Shown: in pieces, positions 1-7,601 of the stretch
How positions within the stretch are numbered: position 1 is the stretch's first letter
How the letters are laid out: each line of letters starts with the position of its first letter
Assembly (NCBI GenBank): GCA_944388105.1
Contig: CALXHN010000013.1
Coordinates: 1-39,535, forward strand
From: an uncultured Gemmiger sp.
Lineage (GTDB): Bacteria; Bacillota; Clostridia; Oscillospirales; Ruminococcaceae
DNA: 39,535 nt
Direction of reading: 5' to 3'
Program-made: the position numbers and the translations under genes
Notes under the pieces: model-generated
Databases searched by the model: none
What the model was told of the DNA's origin: nothing
What the model saw: the letters and a program-made list of their open reading frames with translations, nothing else

Positions 1-476
1 TCCTGCTGCCAGCCGTCCACGATCTTCTGCTTGAAGATGCCGTACTCATACAGGATGGAATAGCCGGTGCCGGGGATGCAGTCGGTGGCCATGCCGTCCA
101 GATAGCAGGCAGCCAGACGGCCCAGGCCGCCGTTGCCCAGGCCGGCATCCGGTTCCTGGTTGTAGATGCTGTCGATGTTGACGCCGGCCTTTTCCAGCAC
201 GGCTTCGGCGACCTTGTTCAGCCCCAGGTTGAACAGGCTGGTGCGCAGGCTGCGGCCCATCAGGAACTCCATGCAGAGGTAATAGACCTGCTTTTTGCCT
301 TCGCCCAGGGTGCGGGCCTGGAACTTCTTCTGCTGATCGGACATGATCTGACGGACGATGGCGGCCATGCAGCGGTAGATCTGGTCCACCGAGGCCACAT
401 CGAGGGTGACGTTGCACTCGCTCATCAGGGTATCCTTGAGCAGCTTATCAAACTCTTTTTCCGTATATTTCACCAA
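1..476 (-). CDS. glgP: Glycogen/starch phosphorylase, N-terminal part (cut by window edge)
   Basis: Glycogen phosphorylase (GT35) releases glucose-1-phosphate from alpha-1,4-glucans in the cytoplasm, using PLP. Reading the minus strand gives about 158 residues with two hallmark stretches: YYLCMEFLMGRSL near residue 80, and EPDAGLGNGGLGRLAACYLD followed by MATDCIPGTGYSILYEYGIFKQ. These are the usual N-terminal family signatures, so the identification is firm although the PLP-lysine region lies outside the window. No ATG is well placed. A TTG at 476 lies 9 nt after the GGAG of AAAGGAG, and a GTG at 473 lies 12 nt after it, so TTG is preferred. The gene has its own promoter (609-637) and a leader of roughly 120 nt, and it is divergent from zapA. 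Confidence 0.93.
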   Translation of the reverse strand, partial: MVKYTEKEFDKLLKDTLMSECNVTLDVASVDQIYRCMAAIVRQIMSDQQKKFQARTLGEGKKQVYYLCMEFLMGRSLRTSLFNLGLNKVAEAVLEKAGVNIDSIYNQEPDAGLGNGGLGRLAACYLDGMATDCIPGTGYSILYEYGIFKQKIVDGWQQ

Positions 477-608
477 AACGGCTCTCTCCTTTTACAGATT
501 TTCTCGTTTTTGCCAAGCCGCACCTGCGGGGCCAAAAGCCAGCCGGCGGGCCGCATTGGGGTACTGAATCCGGGGTTTGACACTTGTTCAGCAAACCACT
601 TGATTTTC

Positions 609-637
609 ATTATAGTAAAATTTTTCCCTTTTAGCAA
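609..637 (-). promoter_or_regulatory. Sigma-A-type promoter for glgP
   Basis: On the minus strand TTGCTA (637-632), a 17-bp spacer and TATAAT (614-609) precede the glgP leader. The rest of the 477-802 interval holds the leader, including a GC-rich segment at 500-560 that can fold, and the zapA promoter. No gene is seen between glgP and zapA. Confidence 0.7.
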
Positions 638-685
638 GGGTTTTTGCCCCCATCGCGTGAATTTTGCATTTTTACACAAAAGGGC

Positions 686-714
686 TTTTTCTCGGGGCGA
701 AATTATACTATAAT
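686..714 (+). promoter_or_regulatory. Promoter for the zapA operon
   Basis: A perfect TATAAT at 709-714, inside ACTATAATAG, has only a weak -35 match (TTTTTC, 686-691) 17 bp upstream. It would give a 5' untranslated region of about 80 nt before zapA. Confidence 0.6.
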
Positions 715-802
715 AGAGTATATCTGTGGATACTAGCGTAAGAGTCTGCTTTGACGGTAAAAATTTGTGCATCAAAAATTTATGTTGCAAAGGAGTTTCC
801 AT

Positions 803-1168
803 ATGCCTACTTCGAAAGTACGTTTGAATATCTGCGGTTCCAGCTATGTGATTTCCACCACCGAGAGTGAAGACTATATGCAGAACCTGGCCGACCGCCT
901 GAACCTGGACATGAACGAGCTGATGTCCTCCTCCAACACCGTGTCCATCACCACCGCTGCCGTGATGACCGCCCTGAGCTACCGCGATGAGCTGGAAAAG
1001 GCCAGCGGCAGCGCCGACAACATGCGCCGCCAGATCAAGAATTATCTGGAGGACGCGGCTTCCGCCAAGATGGCCGCCGAAGAGCTGCGCCGGGAAAACG
1101 ATGCCCTGCGCAAGCAGGTGGATGATCTGCGCCGCCGCCTGAACCTGCGGGACGCCGCTCTGAACTGA
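803..1168 (+). CDS. zapA: Cell division protein ZapA
   Basis: ZapA binds and crosslinks FtsZ filaments at the division site in the cytoplasm. The 121-residue product has the family layout: an N-terminal globular part (MPTSKVRLNICGSSYVI, with DYMQNLADRLN near residues 25-37) and a C-terminal coiled coil rich in E, R, L and A (about 70-118, ending LRRRLNLRDAALN). The start at 803 is preferred over an upstream in-frame TTG at 767 because AAAGGAG lies 7 nt before this ATG. The stop overlaps the next start as TGATG, so it is translationally coupled to the U32 gene, a pairing I recall as common in clostridia. Confidence 0.88.
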   Translation: MPTSKVRLNICGSSYVISTTESEDYMQNLADRLNLDMNELMSSSNTVSITTAAVMTALSYRDELEKASGSADNMRRQIKNYLEDAASAKMAAEELRRENDALRKQVDDLRRRLNLRDAALN

Positions 1169-3246
1169 TGAGCCTGCCCATCCAAACGCCGCGGCCGGAG
1201 ATCCTGGCCCCGGCCGGAAACGCACAGATGCTTAGCGCCGCTGTGTTCAGCGGCGCTGATGCTGTTTATCTGGGCCTGACGGGATACAACGCACGGCGCA
1301 GCGCCGGCAATTTCACGCCGGAGGAGCTTTGTGACGCCGTGCGCTTTTGTCATGCCCGTGGGGTGCGGGTCCATGTGACCCTGAACACCCTGGTGTTCGG
1401 ACCGGAACTGCCCGGTCTGGCCGATGCGGTGCGCGCCGTGGCCGAAGCCGGCGCCGACGCGGTGATCGCCGACGATCTGGCGGTGGCGGCCCTGGTGAAA
1501 CAGATGGCCCCCGAAGTCCATCTGCACGCCTCCACCCAGATGACCATCCACACCCCCGAGGGAGCCCGACAGATGGCCGAAATGGGCTACGACCGGGTCA
1601 TTCTGGCCCGGGAGCTCTCTTTGGAGGAGATCCGGGCGGTGGTCAAGGCCAGTCCCATCGAGGTGGAGGTGTTCATCCACGGAGCCATGTGCATGGCGGT
1701 GAGCGGACAGTGCATGATGAGCGCCTTTCTGGGCGGACGCAGCGGCAACCGCGGCGCCTGCGCCGGCCCCTGCCGCCTGCCCTTTGACGCCACCCCCGGC
1801 CTGCGTCCCGGTCAGCCCGGGACGGCCTGCCATCTGAGCCTGAAGGACATGGATCTGGTGCCTTATATGGCACAGCTCATGGACGCCGGCGTGGCCAGCG
1901 TAAAAATTGAAGGCCGGCTGCGTACCCCCGAGTATGCCGCCGCGGCCGTGACCGCCTGCCGGTGCGCCCGGGAAGGCAAGGCCTACGATGAAGCCCTGCT
2001 GCGGGACATTTTCTCCCGTTCCGGCTTCACCGATGGGTATCTGGTGGGCCGCAACGGCAAGAACATGTTCGGCGTGCGCACCCAGGCAGATGCCGACGCC
2101 ACCCGGGCCGCCACCCCCAAAGCCCGGGAATTGTTCCGGCGGGAACTGTCCCGGATCCCGGTGACCTTCCGTGTGGAAGTATTGCCCGACGGCATCGCCC
2201 TCACTGCCGAGGACGGGGAAGGCCGCGCTGCCCGGGCTGTGAGCCGCACCGCGCCCCAGGCCGCCCAGAAGGACCAGAGCGATGCCATCACCCGGGCTTT
2301 GTCCAAGACCGGCGGCACTCCCTTCTGTGTGGGCGAAATCAAGCTGCCCGAAGAGGCGCACACCGCCTTTTTGCCCGGAAGCGAGTGGAACGAGCTGCGC
2401 CGGGAGGTCCTGGAGCGGCTGCTGGAATTCCGCAGCGCCCCCGCCCCCAAGTCTGTGCAGCCCTGTTCCCTGCCTGTCTGGGCACCCCGCCGCCCCGGTG
2501 TACCCACCCTGGCTGCCCGGTTTGAGCGGGCGGAGCAGATCCCCGCAGATCTGACCGACAGGCTGGCTTTTCTGGTGCTGCCGGTGAGTCAGGCCGCCCA
2601 GCTGCCTGAAGCTCTGCGTTCCCGCACCCTGCTGGAACTGTCCCGGGTGTGCTTCGGCGCTGCCGAGGAGGCGGTCAAGACCGCCCTGGCCGGCTGCGAG
2701 GGACAGGGATTCCGGGGCGTGGTCCTGAACAATCCCGCCCACCTGCGGTACGCCACTTCCCTGCCCCGGTACGGCGGCATGGGCCTGAATGTGACCAACC
2801 CGGTGGCTGCCGGACGCTGGCGGGAGCTGGGGCTGCAGGGGATGCTGGTCCATCCCGAAACGCCCCTGCCCGCCATGCGGCTCCTGGACCCCGGCGTGCC
2901 CACCGCCGCCCTGTGCTACGGGCACATGCCCCTGATGCTGACCCGGGCCTGTCCCCTGCGCAACGTGCGGGACTGCAAGGGCTGTCCCCACAGCGGCAGC
3001 CTGCGGGACCGCAAGGGCCGGGATTTCCCGGTGCGGTGCTCGGCGCCGGGTATGGCCGGTATCCGCACCGTCTACAATCCGGTGCCCCTGTACATGGGCG
3101 ACCGGCTGGGCGAACTGCCCGCCGATTTTGCCCTGGCCGCCTTCACACTGGAAGCCCCCGACCGGGTGCACCAGATTTTGGAGATGCTGCTGGCGGGCCG
3201 GGGATTTGACAGCGAGTTCACCCGGGGATTATACTATACTGGTTAA
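1168..3246 (+). CDS. U32 family peptidase-like protein (RlhA/YhbU group)
   Basis: The product has 692 residues and opens with EILAPAGNAQMLSAAVFSGA, the start of the U32 'collagenase-like' family. The U32 signature is clear near residues 166-184 (EVFIHGAMCMAVSGQCMMS), followed by GNRGACAGPCRLPF, whose cysteines are typical. The C-terminal half carries another cysteine group (CPLRNVRDCKGCPHSG). Long U32 members of this type include RlhA, which hydroxylates 23S rRNA C2501 in E. coli, and the related TrhP, which acts on tRNA. RNA hydroxylation is therefore more likely than proteolysis, but the substrate cannot be read from the sequence. The gene overlaps zapA by one base. The promoter for dut lies inside its last codons. 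Confidence 0.85.
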   Translation: MSLPIQTPRPEILAPAGNAQMLSAAVFSGADAVYLGLTGYNARRSAGNFTPEELCDAVRFCHARGVRVHVTLNTLVFGPELPGLADAVRAVAEAGADAVIADDLAVAALVKQMAPEVHLHASTQMTIHTPEGARQMAEMGYDRVILARELSLEEIRAVVKASPIEVEVFIHGAMCMAVSGQCMMSAFLGGRSGNRGACAGPCRLPFDATPGLRPGQPGTACHLSLKDMDLVPYMAQLMDAGVASVKIEGRLRTPEYAAAAVTACRCAREGKAYDEALLRDIFSRSGFTDGYLVGRNGKNMFGVRTQADADATRAATPKARELFRRELSRIPVTFRVEVLPDGIALTAEDGEGRAARAVSRTAPQAAQKDQSDAITRALSKTGGTPFCVGEIKLPEEAHTAFLPGSEWNELRREVLERLLEFRSAPAPKSVQPCSLPVWAPRRPGVPTLAARFERAEQIPADLTDRLAFLVLPVSQAAQLPEALRSRTLLELSRVCFGAAEEAVKTALAGCEGQGFRGVVLNNPAHLRYATSLPRYGGMGLNVTNPVAAGRWRELGLQGMLVHPETPLPAMRLLDPGVPTAALCYGHMPLMLTRACPLRNVRDCKGCPHSGSLRDRKGRDFPVRCSAPGMAGIRTVYNPVPLYMGDRLGELPADFALAAFTLEAPDRVHQILEMLLAGRGFDSEFTRGLYYTG
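3206..3235 (+). promoter_or_regulatory. Promoter for dut inside the end of the U32 gene
   Basis: TTGACA (3206-3211), an 18-bp spacer and TATACT (3230-3235) form a near-consensus promoter within the last codons of the U32 gene. Transcription would start near 3242, about 30 nt before dut. Confidence 0.65.
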
Positions 3247-3270
3247 GCCTTTTTGAAAAAAGGAGACAAT

Positions 3271-3720
3271 ATGGAACGCAAGACCGTTAAATTCAAGCGG
3301 CTGGATCCGGCCGCCAAGGCCCCCGCCTACGCCACCGCCGGTGCGGCGGCCGCCGACCTGTGCGCTCTGCTGGACGCACCCCTGACCGTGGAACCCATGC
3401 AGCGGGTACTGGTCCCCACCGGTCTGGCCATTGAACTGCCCGGTCCCGAATGTGTGGCCCTGGTGTATGCCCGCAGCGGGCTTTCCATCAAGCACGGGCT
3501 GTGCATGGCAAACGGTGTGGGCGTGGTGGACAGCGACTACCGCGGGGAACTGAAGGTGCCCATGGTGAACCTGGGCACCGAAGCCTACACCATTGCACCC
3601 GGAGAACGGGTGGCCCAGCTGTGCATTGCCCCGGTATGGCAGGCGGACTTTGTGGCCGCCGACACCCTGGGCGACACCGCCCGCGGAGAAGGCGGCTTCG
3701 GCTCCACCGGCCGGGGCTGA
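3271..3720 (+). CDS. dut: Deoxyuridine 5'-triphosphate nucleotidohydrolase (dUTPase)
   Basis: dUTPase hydrolyses dUTP to dUMP and pyrophosphate, keeping uracil out of DNA and feeding dTMP synthesis. The 149-residue protein has all five motifs of the trimeric family in order: AAAADLCA (motif 1), ARSGLSIKHGL (2), NGVGVVDSDYRGELKVP (3, with the catalytic Asp), GERVAQLCIAP (4) and the C-terminal glycine-rich GEGGFGSTG (5). The ATG at 3271 follows AAAAAAGGAG at a normal distance; an earlier in-frame TTG at 3253 would overlap that site. The stretch CCTTTTT at 3248-3254 can pair with AAAAAGG at 3257-3263, partly covering the ribosome-binding site. A weak terminator overlaps the stop codon. Confidence 0.95.
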   Translation: MERKTVKFKRLDPAAKAPAYATAGAAAADLCALLDAPLTVEPMQRVLVPTGLAIELPGPECVALVYARSGLSIKHGLCMANGVGVVDSDYRGELKVPMVNLGTEAYTIAPGERVAQLCIAPVWQADFVAADTLGDTARGEGGFGSTGRG

Positions 3721-3736
3721 GGGACGGGCCGTTTTT
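3708..3736 (+). terminator. Possible weak terminator after dut
   Basis: CGGCC (3708-3712) can pair with GGCCG (3727-3731), followed by TTTTT. The stem is only 5 bp with a 14-nt loop and it overlaps the dut stop codon, so it may be leaky. Confidence 0.35.
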
Positions 3737-3755
3737 GGTCTGTGCCCTAGATTTC

Positions 3756-3786
3756 GTCAGAATTTGATCTGACAGCGCTATATAAT
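3756..3786 (+). promoter_or_regulatory. maf promoter region with an inverted repeat
   Basis: TATAAT at 3781-3786 is a good -10, but no convincing -35 stands 16-18 bp upstream. Instead there is a perfect inverted repeat, GTCAGA (3756-3761), 6-bp spacer, TCTGAC (3768-3773), just where a -35 factor or regulator would bind. An activator or repressor site is inferred only. Confidence 0.45.
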
Positions 3787-3808
3787 AGCCAACGAAAGGA
3801 AACATCCC

Positions 3809-4369
3809 ATGTCTTTGATCCTTGCCTCCGGCAGCCCCCGCCGCCGGGAACTGCTTGCCCTGATCACCAAGAATTTCACCGTCTGTGCCAGCGATGTGGA
3901 TGAAAGCAAGATCGCAGCCGACTGCCCCGCTCATCTGGCCCAGGCCCTGGCCGTGGCCAAGGCCCGGGCGGTATCGGTCCAGCACCCGGAGGATATCGTT
4001 CTGGGCTGCGACACGGTGGTGGAATGCGAGGGGGAGGTCTTTGGCAAACCCCGGGACGAGGCGGATGCCGCCCGCATGCTGCGGGCCCTGTCCGGCCGCA
4101 CCCATCTGGTACATACGGGTGTCTGCGTCTGCGGCAGCGGCCATGCCGCCTACTGTGTGGAAACGTCCCGCGTCCACTTTGCCCCTATTGCGGAGGAAGA
4201 CCTGCTGCGCTATGTGCGCACGCCGGAACCCTATGACAAAGCCGGCGCCTATGCCATTCAGGGACACGCCGCACTGTGGTGCAGCGGCATTGAGGGATGT
4301 TATTACAACATTATGGGTCTGCCCGTCCACCGTACGGCACAGCTGCTGAGCCAGTTCATGGCGCTGTGA
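3809..4369 (+). CDS. maf: Maf-family nucleotide pyrophosphatase
   Basis: Maf proteins hydrolyse non-canonical or modified nucleoside triphosphates (dTTP/UTP or 7-methyl-GTP, depending on subgroup), and are linked to cell division control in Bacillus. The 186-residue product starts with the family signature LILASGSPRRRELL and contains SDVDES, VLGCDTVVE and GKPRDEADAARML, then YDKAGAYAIQG and SGIEGCYYNIMGLPV. These cover the phosphate-binding and catalytic positions of the dTTP/UTP pyrophosphatase (YhdE) type. The start ATG follows GAAAGGAAACATCCC. It is followed 40 bp later by mreB, the usual maf-mre neighbourhood in Firmicutes, though radC, mreC and mreD are absent here. Confidence 0.92.
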   Translation: MSLILASGSPRRRELLALITKNFTVCASDVDESKIAADCPAHLAQALAVAKARAVSVQHPEDIVLGCDTVVECEGEVFGKPRDEADAARMLRALSGRTHLVHTGVCVCGSGHAAYCVETSRVHFAPIAEEDLLRYVRTPEPYDKAGAYAIQGHAALWCSGIEGCYYNIMGLPVHRTAQLLSQFMAL

Positions 4370-4374
4370 CCGCC

Positions 4375-4400
4375 CTTTGTGCCGGGAACCCGGCGCAAAG
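4375..4400 (+). promoter_or_regulatory. Hairpin abutting the mreB ribosome-binding site
   Basis: CTTTGTGCCGGG (4375-4386) and CCCGGCGCAAAG (4389-4400) are complementary over 12 bp, with one G-U pair. The 3' arm ends inside AAAGGAG, the Shine-Dalgarno of mreB. The spacing to the ATG is normal. There is no T-run, so it is not a terminator; control of mreB translation is an inference. Confidence 0.5.
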
Positions 4401-4409
4401 GAGAGTATC

Positions 4410-5483
4410 ATGGCAAATTTTCTGACCCGATTTTTTCACAGCATCAGCGAGGGACTGCACAACATGTTTACCAAAGATATCGGCATCGACCTGGGCACCG
4501 CCAACACCCTGGTGTACATGAAAGGCCGCGGCATCATCATGCGGGAACCCAGCGTGGTGGCGGTGGATACCCGCACCGACGAACTGCGGGTGCGCAGCGT
4601 GGGCCACGAAGCCAAGGCGGTCATCGGCCGGGCGCCGGGGTCCATTGTGGCGGTGCGCCCCCTGAAGGACGGCGTCATCGCCGACTTTGACATCACCGCC
4701 GCCATGCTCCAGAGTTTCATCCGTCAGGCCTGCGGCAAAAGCCTGTTTGCCCGTCCCCGGGTGGTCATCTGCGTGCCTTCCGGCGTGACTGAGGTGGAGC
4801 GTCGGGCCGTGCGGCAGGCTGCTGTACGGGCGGGTGCCAAACAGGTCACGGTGATCGAGGAACCCATGGCCGCCGCCATTGGTGCCGGCCTGCCTACCAC
4901 CGACCCGGTGGGCAGCATGATCGTGGATATCGGCGGCGGCACTGCCGAGGTGGCGGTGATCAGTCTGTCCGGTATTGTGGCCAGCCGCAGCGTGCGCTGT
5001 GCCGGCGACGCCCTGGACCAGAGCATCATTGCCTTTATCAAGCGGAAATACAATCTGCTGGTGGGCGAACGCACCGCCGAGCAGATCAAGATGGAGATCG
5101 GCTCCGCCTGTCCCCAGGACCCCGAGACCTCCATGGAGATCAAAGGACGCAATCTGGTAGACGGTCTGCCCAAGGACATCCTGATCCGCTCCGAGGAGGT
5201 GCGGGAGGCCATGAATGAGTGCCTGCTGCGCATTGTGGACGCCATCAAGGATACCCTGGAATGCACCCCGCCGGAACTTTCCAGCGACATCATCGACCGG
5301 GGCATCATGCTCTCCGGCGGCGGTGCCCTGCTGCGCGGGCTGGACACCCTGATCCAGAACGAGACCGGCATTGAGGTGCACATTGCCGAGGCGCCCCTGG
5401 ACTGTGTGGCCCTGGGCGCCGGTGCCGTGCTGGACCGTCCTTCCCTGGCCGGTCAGCGGCGGGAGGAACCCAGCTACCTGTAA
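4410..5483 (+). CDS. mreB: Rod-shape-determining protein MreB
   Basis: MreB is a bacterial actin that forms membrane-bound filaments and guides lateral wall synthesis. The 357-residue protein has the actin-fold nucleotide motifs: phosphate 1 DIGIDLGTANTLVY near residues 23-36, the connect region EEPMAAAIGAGLP, phosphate 2 IVDIGGGTAEVAVI, and GIMLSGGGALLRGLD for the adenosine region. The N-terminus is longer than in typical MreB (which begins about 6-8 residues before IGIDLG): MANFLTRFFHSISEGLHNMF looks like an amphipathic membrane-binding helix. Start chosen from AAAGGAG 7 nt upstream. It is the last gene of the run; mreC and mreD are not next to it, while a RodA-type protein sits at 20757-21923. 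Confidence 0.93.
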   Translation: MANFLTRFFHSISEGLHNMFTKDIGIDLGTANTLVYMKGRGIIMREPSVVAVDTRTDELRVRSVGHEAKAVIGRAPGSIVAVRPLKDGVIADFDITAAMLQSFIRQACGKSLFARPRVVICVPSGVTEVERRAVRQAAVRAGAKQVTVIEEPMAAAIGAGLPTTDPVGSMIVDIGGGTAEVAVISLSGIVASRSVRCAGDALDQSIIAFIKRKYNLLVGERTAEQIKMEIGSACPQDPETSMEIKGRNLVDGLPKDILIRSEEVREAMNECLLRIVDAIKDTLECTPPELSSDIIDRGIMLSGGGALLRGLDTLIQNETGIEVHIAEAPLDCVALGAGAVLDRPSLAGQRREEPSYL

Positions 5484-5512
5484 AGGGTCCTTTTCCCTCC
5501 TCCAACAACAGC

Positions 5513-5550
5513 AAAAGAGGCTTCCCTTCAGAGGGAAGCCTCTTTTTTTA
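5513..5550. terminator. Bidirectional terminator between mreB and the Hsp70 gene
   Basis: AAAAGAGGCTTCCCT (5513-5527) pairs perfectly with AGGGAAGCCTCTTTT (5532-5546) across a 4-nt loop. T-runs occur on both strands, so it can end the two convergent transcripts. Confidence 0.92.
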
Positions 5551-5558
5551 TTTGGTTC

Positions 5559-7349
5559 TTACTGGGGAGCGGTGCGCTGTTCCGTCTCCCAGGCGCTGAG
5601 CAATGAAGCCGCCGCCTGTTCCAGATTTTCCCGGGCAGTGACCACCGCCTGGGTGTCCGCCGGAGACATGGTCTCGGCTTTCTTGCGGCGGGTCTGCTTT
5701 TCCAGCGCTTTTTCCGCGTCCTTGATGCGGCCTTTGCTCTCCCGGTCCAGGGCTTTGCCCGCCTTGCTGCCCAGCGCCATGTTCACCCGGTACAGGGCGC
5801 TTTCGGCGGCATTCAGCGCCTCCACAGCGGCCTTGCGCTCCTTGTCCTGTCCGGCGTACATGGCCGCGTCCCGCATGGCCCGCTGGATCTCCTCCTCGCT
5901 CAGGTTGGAGGTGCCGGTGATGGTGATGCTCTGCTGCTTGCCGGTGCCCAGATCCTTGGCACTGACCGTCACGATTCCATTGGCGTCGATGTCAAAAGTC
6001 ACTTCGATCTGCGGCACACCGGCCCAGGCCCGCTTGATGCCTTTCAGGGTAAAGGTGCCCAGCAGCTTGTTGTCCCGGGCAAACTCCCGCTCCCCCTGCA
6101 GCACCTTGATTTCCACGGTGGACTGGAAGGGGGCGGCGGTGGTGAAGATCTTGGAAAACCGGGTGGGAATGGTGGAGTTGCGCTCGATCAGGTGGGTGGC
6201 CACACCGCCCACCGTCTCGATGGAAAGGGTCAGCGGCGTCACATCCATGAGCAGCAGGCTCTCTCCCCCGCTGGCCAGCACCTCGCCCCCCAGCCGTCCC
6301 CCCTGTACGGCAGCTCCCAGGGCCACACATTCATCCGGGTTCAGGGTCTTGGAGGGTTCCAGATCCACCATCCGCATTACCTTGGCCTGCACCGCGGGGA
6401 TGCGGGTGGAACCGCCCACCAGCAGTACCTGGTCCAGGTCGTTGGCCGCCAGCCCCGCGTCCCGCAGGGCGTTTTTCACCGGCAATGCGGTCCGCTCCAC
6501 CAGATCGGAGGTGAGCTCGTCGAACTTGGCCCGGGTCAGGGTACGCTGCAGATGCAGGGGGCCGGTGGCGGTGGTGGCAATGAAGGGCAGGTTGATCTCC
6601 ACCTGTCGGGCGCTGGATAGTTCTTTTTTGGCCTTTTCCGATTCCTCCCGCAGGCGCTGGACCGCCACAGGGTCATTGTGCAGGTCGATGCCGTGCTCGG
6701 TGCGGAAATCTTCCATCAGCCAGTTGGCAACACGCTCATCAAAGTCGTCGCCGCCCAGATGGTTGTCGCCGCAGGTGGCCAGCACCTGCACGATGCCGTC
6801 CCCGATCTGGATCAGGGAGACATCAAAGGTCCCGCCGCCCAGGTCGTAGACCATGACGGTCTGGGCCTTGCCGTTGTCCAGCCCGTATGCCAGGGCCGCG
6901 GCCGTGGGTTCATTGATGATGCGCCGGACATTCAGGCCGGCAATGCGTCCGGCATCTTTGGTGGCCTGCCGCTGGGCATCATTGAAGTAGGCCGGCACGG
7001 TGATGACGGCCTCGGTCACCGGTTCGCCCAGATAGGCCTCGGCGTCCGCCCGCAGTTTCTGCAGGATCAGGGCGCTGATCTCCTGGGGTGTATAGCATTT
7101 TCCATCAATGGGGATGCGGACATCACTGCCCATCCTTCGCTTGACGCTGCTGACGGTACGGTCCGCATTGGTGACGGCCTGCCTCTTGGCAGGGTCCCCC
7201 ACCAGGCGTTCCCCCGTTTTGGTAAAGGCCACCACCGAAGGTGTGGTGCGCTGGCCTTCCCTGTTGGGGATGACGACCGGACGGCCGCCTTCCACCACCG
7301 CCACACAGCTGTTGGTGGTGCCCAAATCAATTCCGATGATCTTGCCCAT
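5559..7349 (-). CDS. dnaK: Hsp70 chaperone, DnaK family
   Basis: Hsp70 chaperones bind exposed hydrophobic peptides in an ATP-driven cycle with DnaJ and GrpE. The 596-residue protein opens with [19 protein letters not shown] and has [40 protein letters not shown] and [11 protein letters not shown] of the nucleotide-binding domain (1 to about 365). The linker and substrate-binding start [12 protein letters not shown], and a helical lid follows. It is shorter than the usual 610-640 residues and ends [10 protein letters not shown], without an acidic EEVD-like tail. It stands alone: no hrcA, grpE or dnaJ is near, and I found no CIRCE element upstream. It may be a second, non-canonical DnaK, or the only one moved away from its operon. 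Confidence 0.93.
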   Translation of the reverse strand: MGKIIGIDLGTTNSCVAVVEGGRPVVIPNREGQRTTPSVVAFTKTGERLVGDPAKRQAVTNADRTVSSVKRRMGSDVRIPIDGKCYTPQEISALILQKLRADAEAYLGEPVTEAVITVPAYFNDAQRQATKDAGRIAGLNVRRIINEPTAAALAYGLDNGKAQTVMVYDLGGGTFDVSLIQIGDGIVQVLATCGDNHLGGDDFDERVANWLMEDFRTEHGIDLHNDPVAVQRLREESEKAKKELSSARQVEINLPFIATTATGPLHLQRTLTRAKFDELTSDLVERTALPVKNALRDAGLAANDLDQVLLVGGSTRIPAVQAKVMRMVDLEPSKTLNPDECVALGAAVQGGRLGGEVLASGGESLLLMDVTPLTLSIETVGGVATHLIERNSTIPTRFSKIFTTAAPFQSTVEIKVLQGEREFARDNKLLGTFTLKGIKRAWAGVPQIEVTFDIDANGIVTVSAKDLGTGKQQSITITGTSNLSEEEIQRAMRDAAMYAGQDKERKAAVEALNAAESALYRVNMALGSKAGKALDRESKGRIKDAEKALEKQTRRKKAETMSPADTQAVVTARENLEQAAASLLSAWETEQRTAPQ

Positions 7350-7369
7350 TGCGTGTAAGTTCCTTTCCG

Positions 7370-7393
7370 AAAAAAGCCGGCCCGCAATGCCGG
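7370..7393 (-). promoter_or_regulatory. Terminator-like hairpin in the Hsp70 leader
   Basis: On the minus strand CCGGC (7393-7389) pairs with GCCGG (7380-7376) and is followed by six T residues, directly before the ribosome-binding site GGAAAGG of the Hsp70 gene. The stem is short, so it is at most a weak attenuator. Confidence 0.35.
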
Positions 7394-7523
7394 TTCGGTA
7401 CGGCAGCCCCGCAGACTCCGCACCCTGTTTACCCTTATTTTAGCGCGCAGGCCCTCCGAATGTGTTGCCAAATCGTAAACAGTATGCGAAAATTGCGGGA
7501 CTGCGCTCTCCAGGCCCTTTGGG

Positions 7524-7564
7524 TTGACGATGCAGCATGGGAATGGTATATTTTGTACTATACC
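7524..7564 (+). promoter_or_regulatory. Promoter and probable operator of the GntR operon
   Basis: TTGACG (7524-7529), a 17-bp spacer and TATATT (7547-7552) form the promoter. A perfect inverted repeat GGTATA (7545-7550), 8-bp spacer, TATACC (7559-7564) covers the -10 box and start point. TGTAC...GTACA at 7554-7578 gives a second imperfect dyad. GntR/FadR-type proteins often bind such GT...AC dyads, so autoregulation is likely. Confidence 0.65.
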
Positions 7565-7601
7565 TTATATGGTGTACATATCAGAACAGGAGCCGTTTTT
7601 C

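Noticed and set aside
3756-3773. LexA (SOS) box before maf
   Set aside because: The dyad GTCAGA-N6-TCTGAC does not match the Gram-positive LexA consensus GAAC-N4-GTTC.
7350-7600. CIRCE heat-shock operator upstream of the Hsp70 gene
   Set aside because: No TTAGCACTC-N9-GAGTGCTAA-like dyad is present in the divergent interval.
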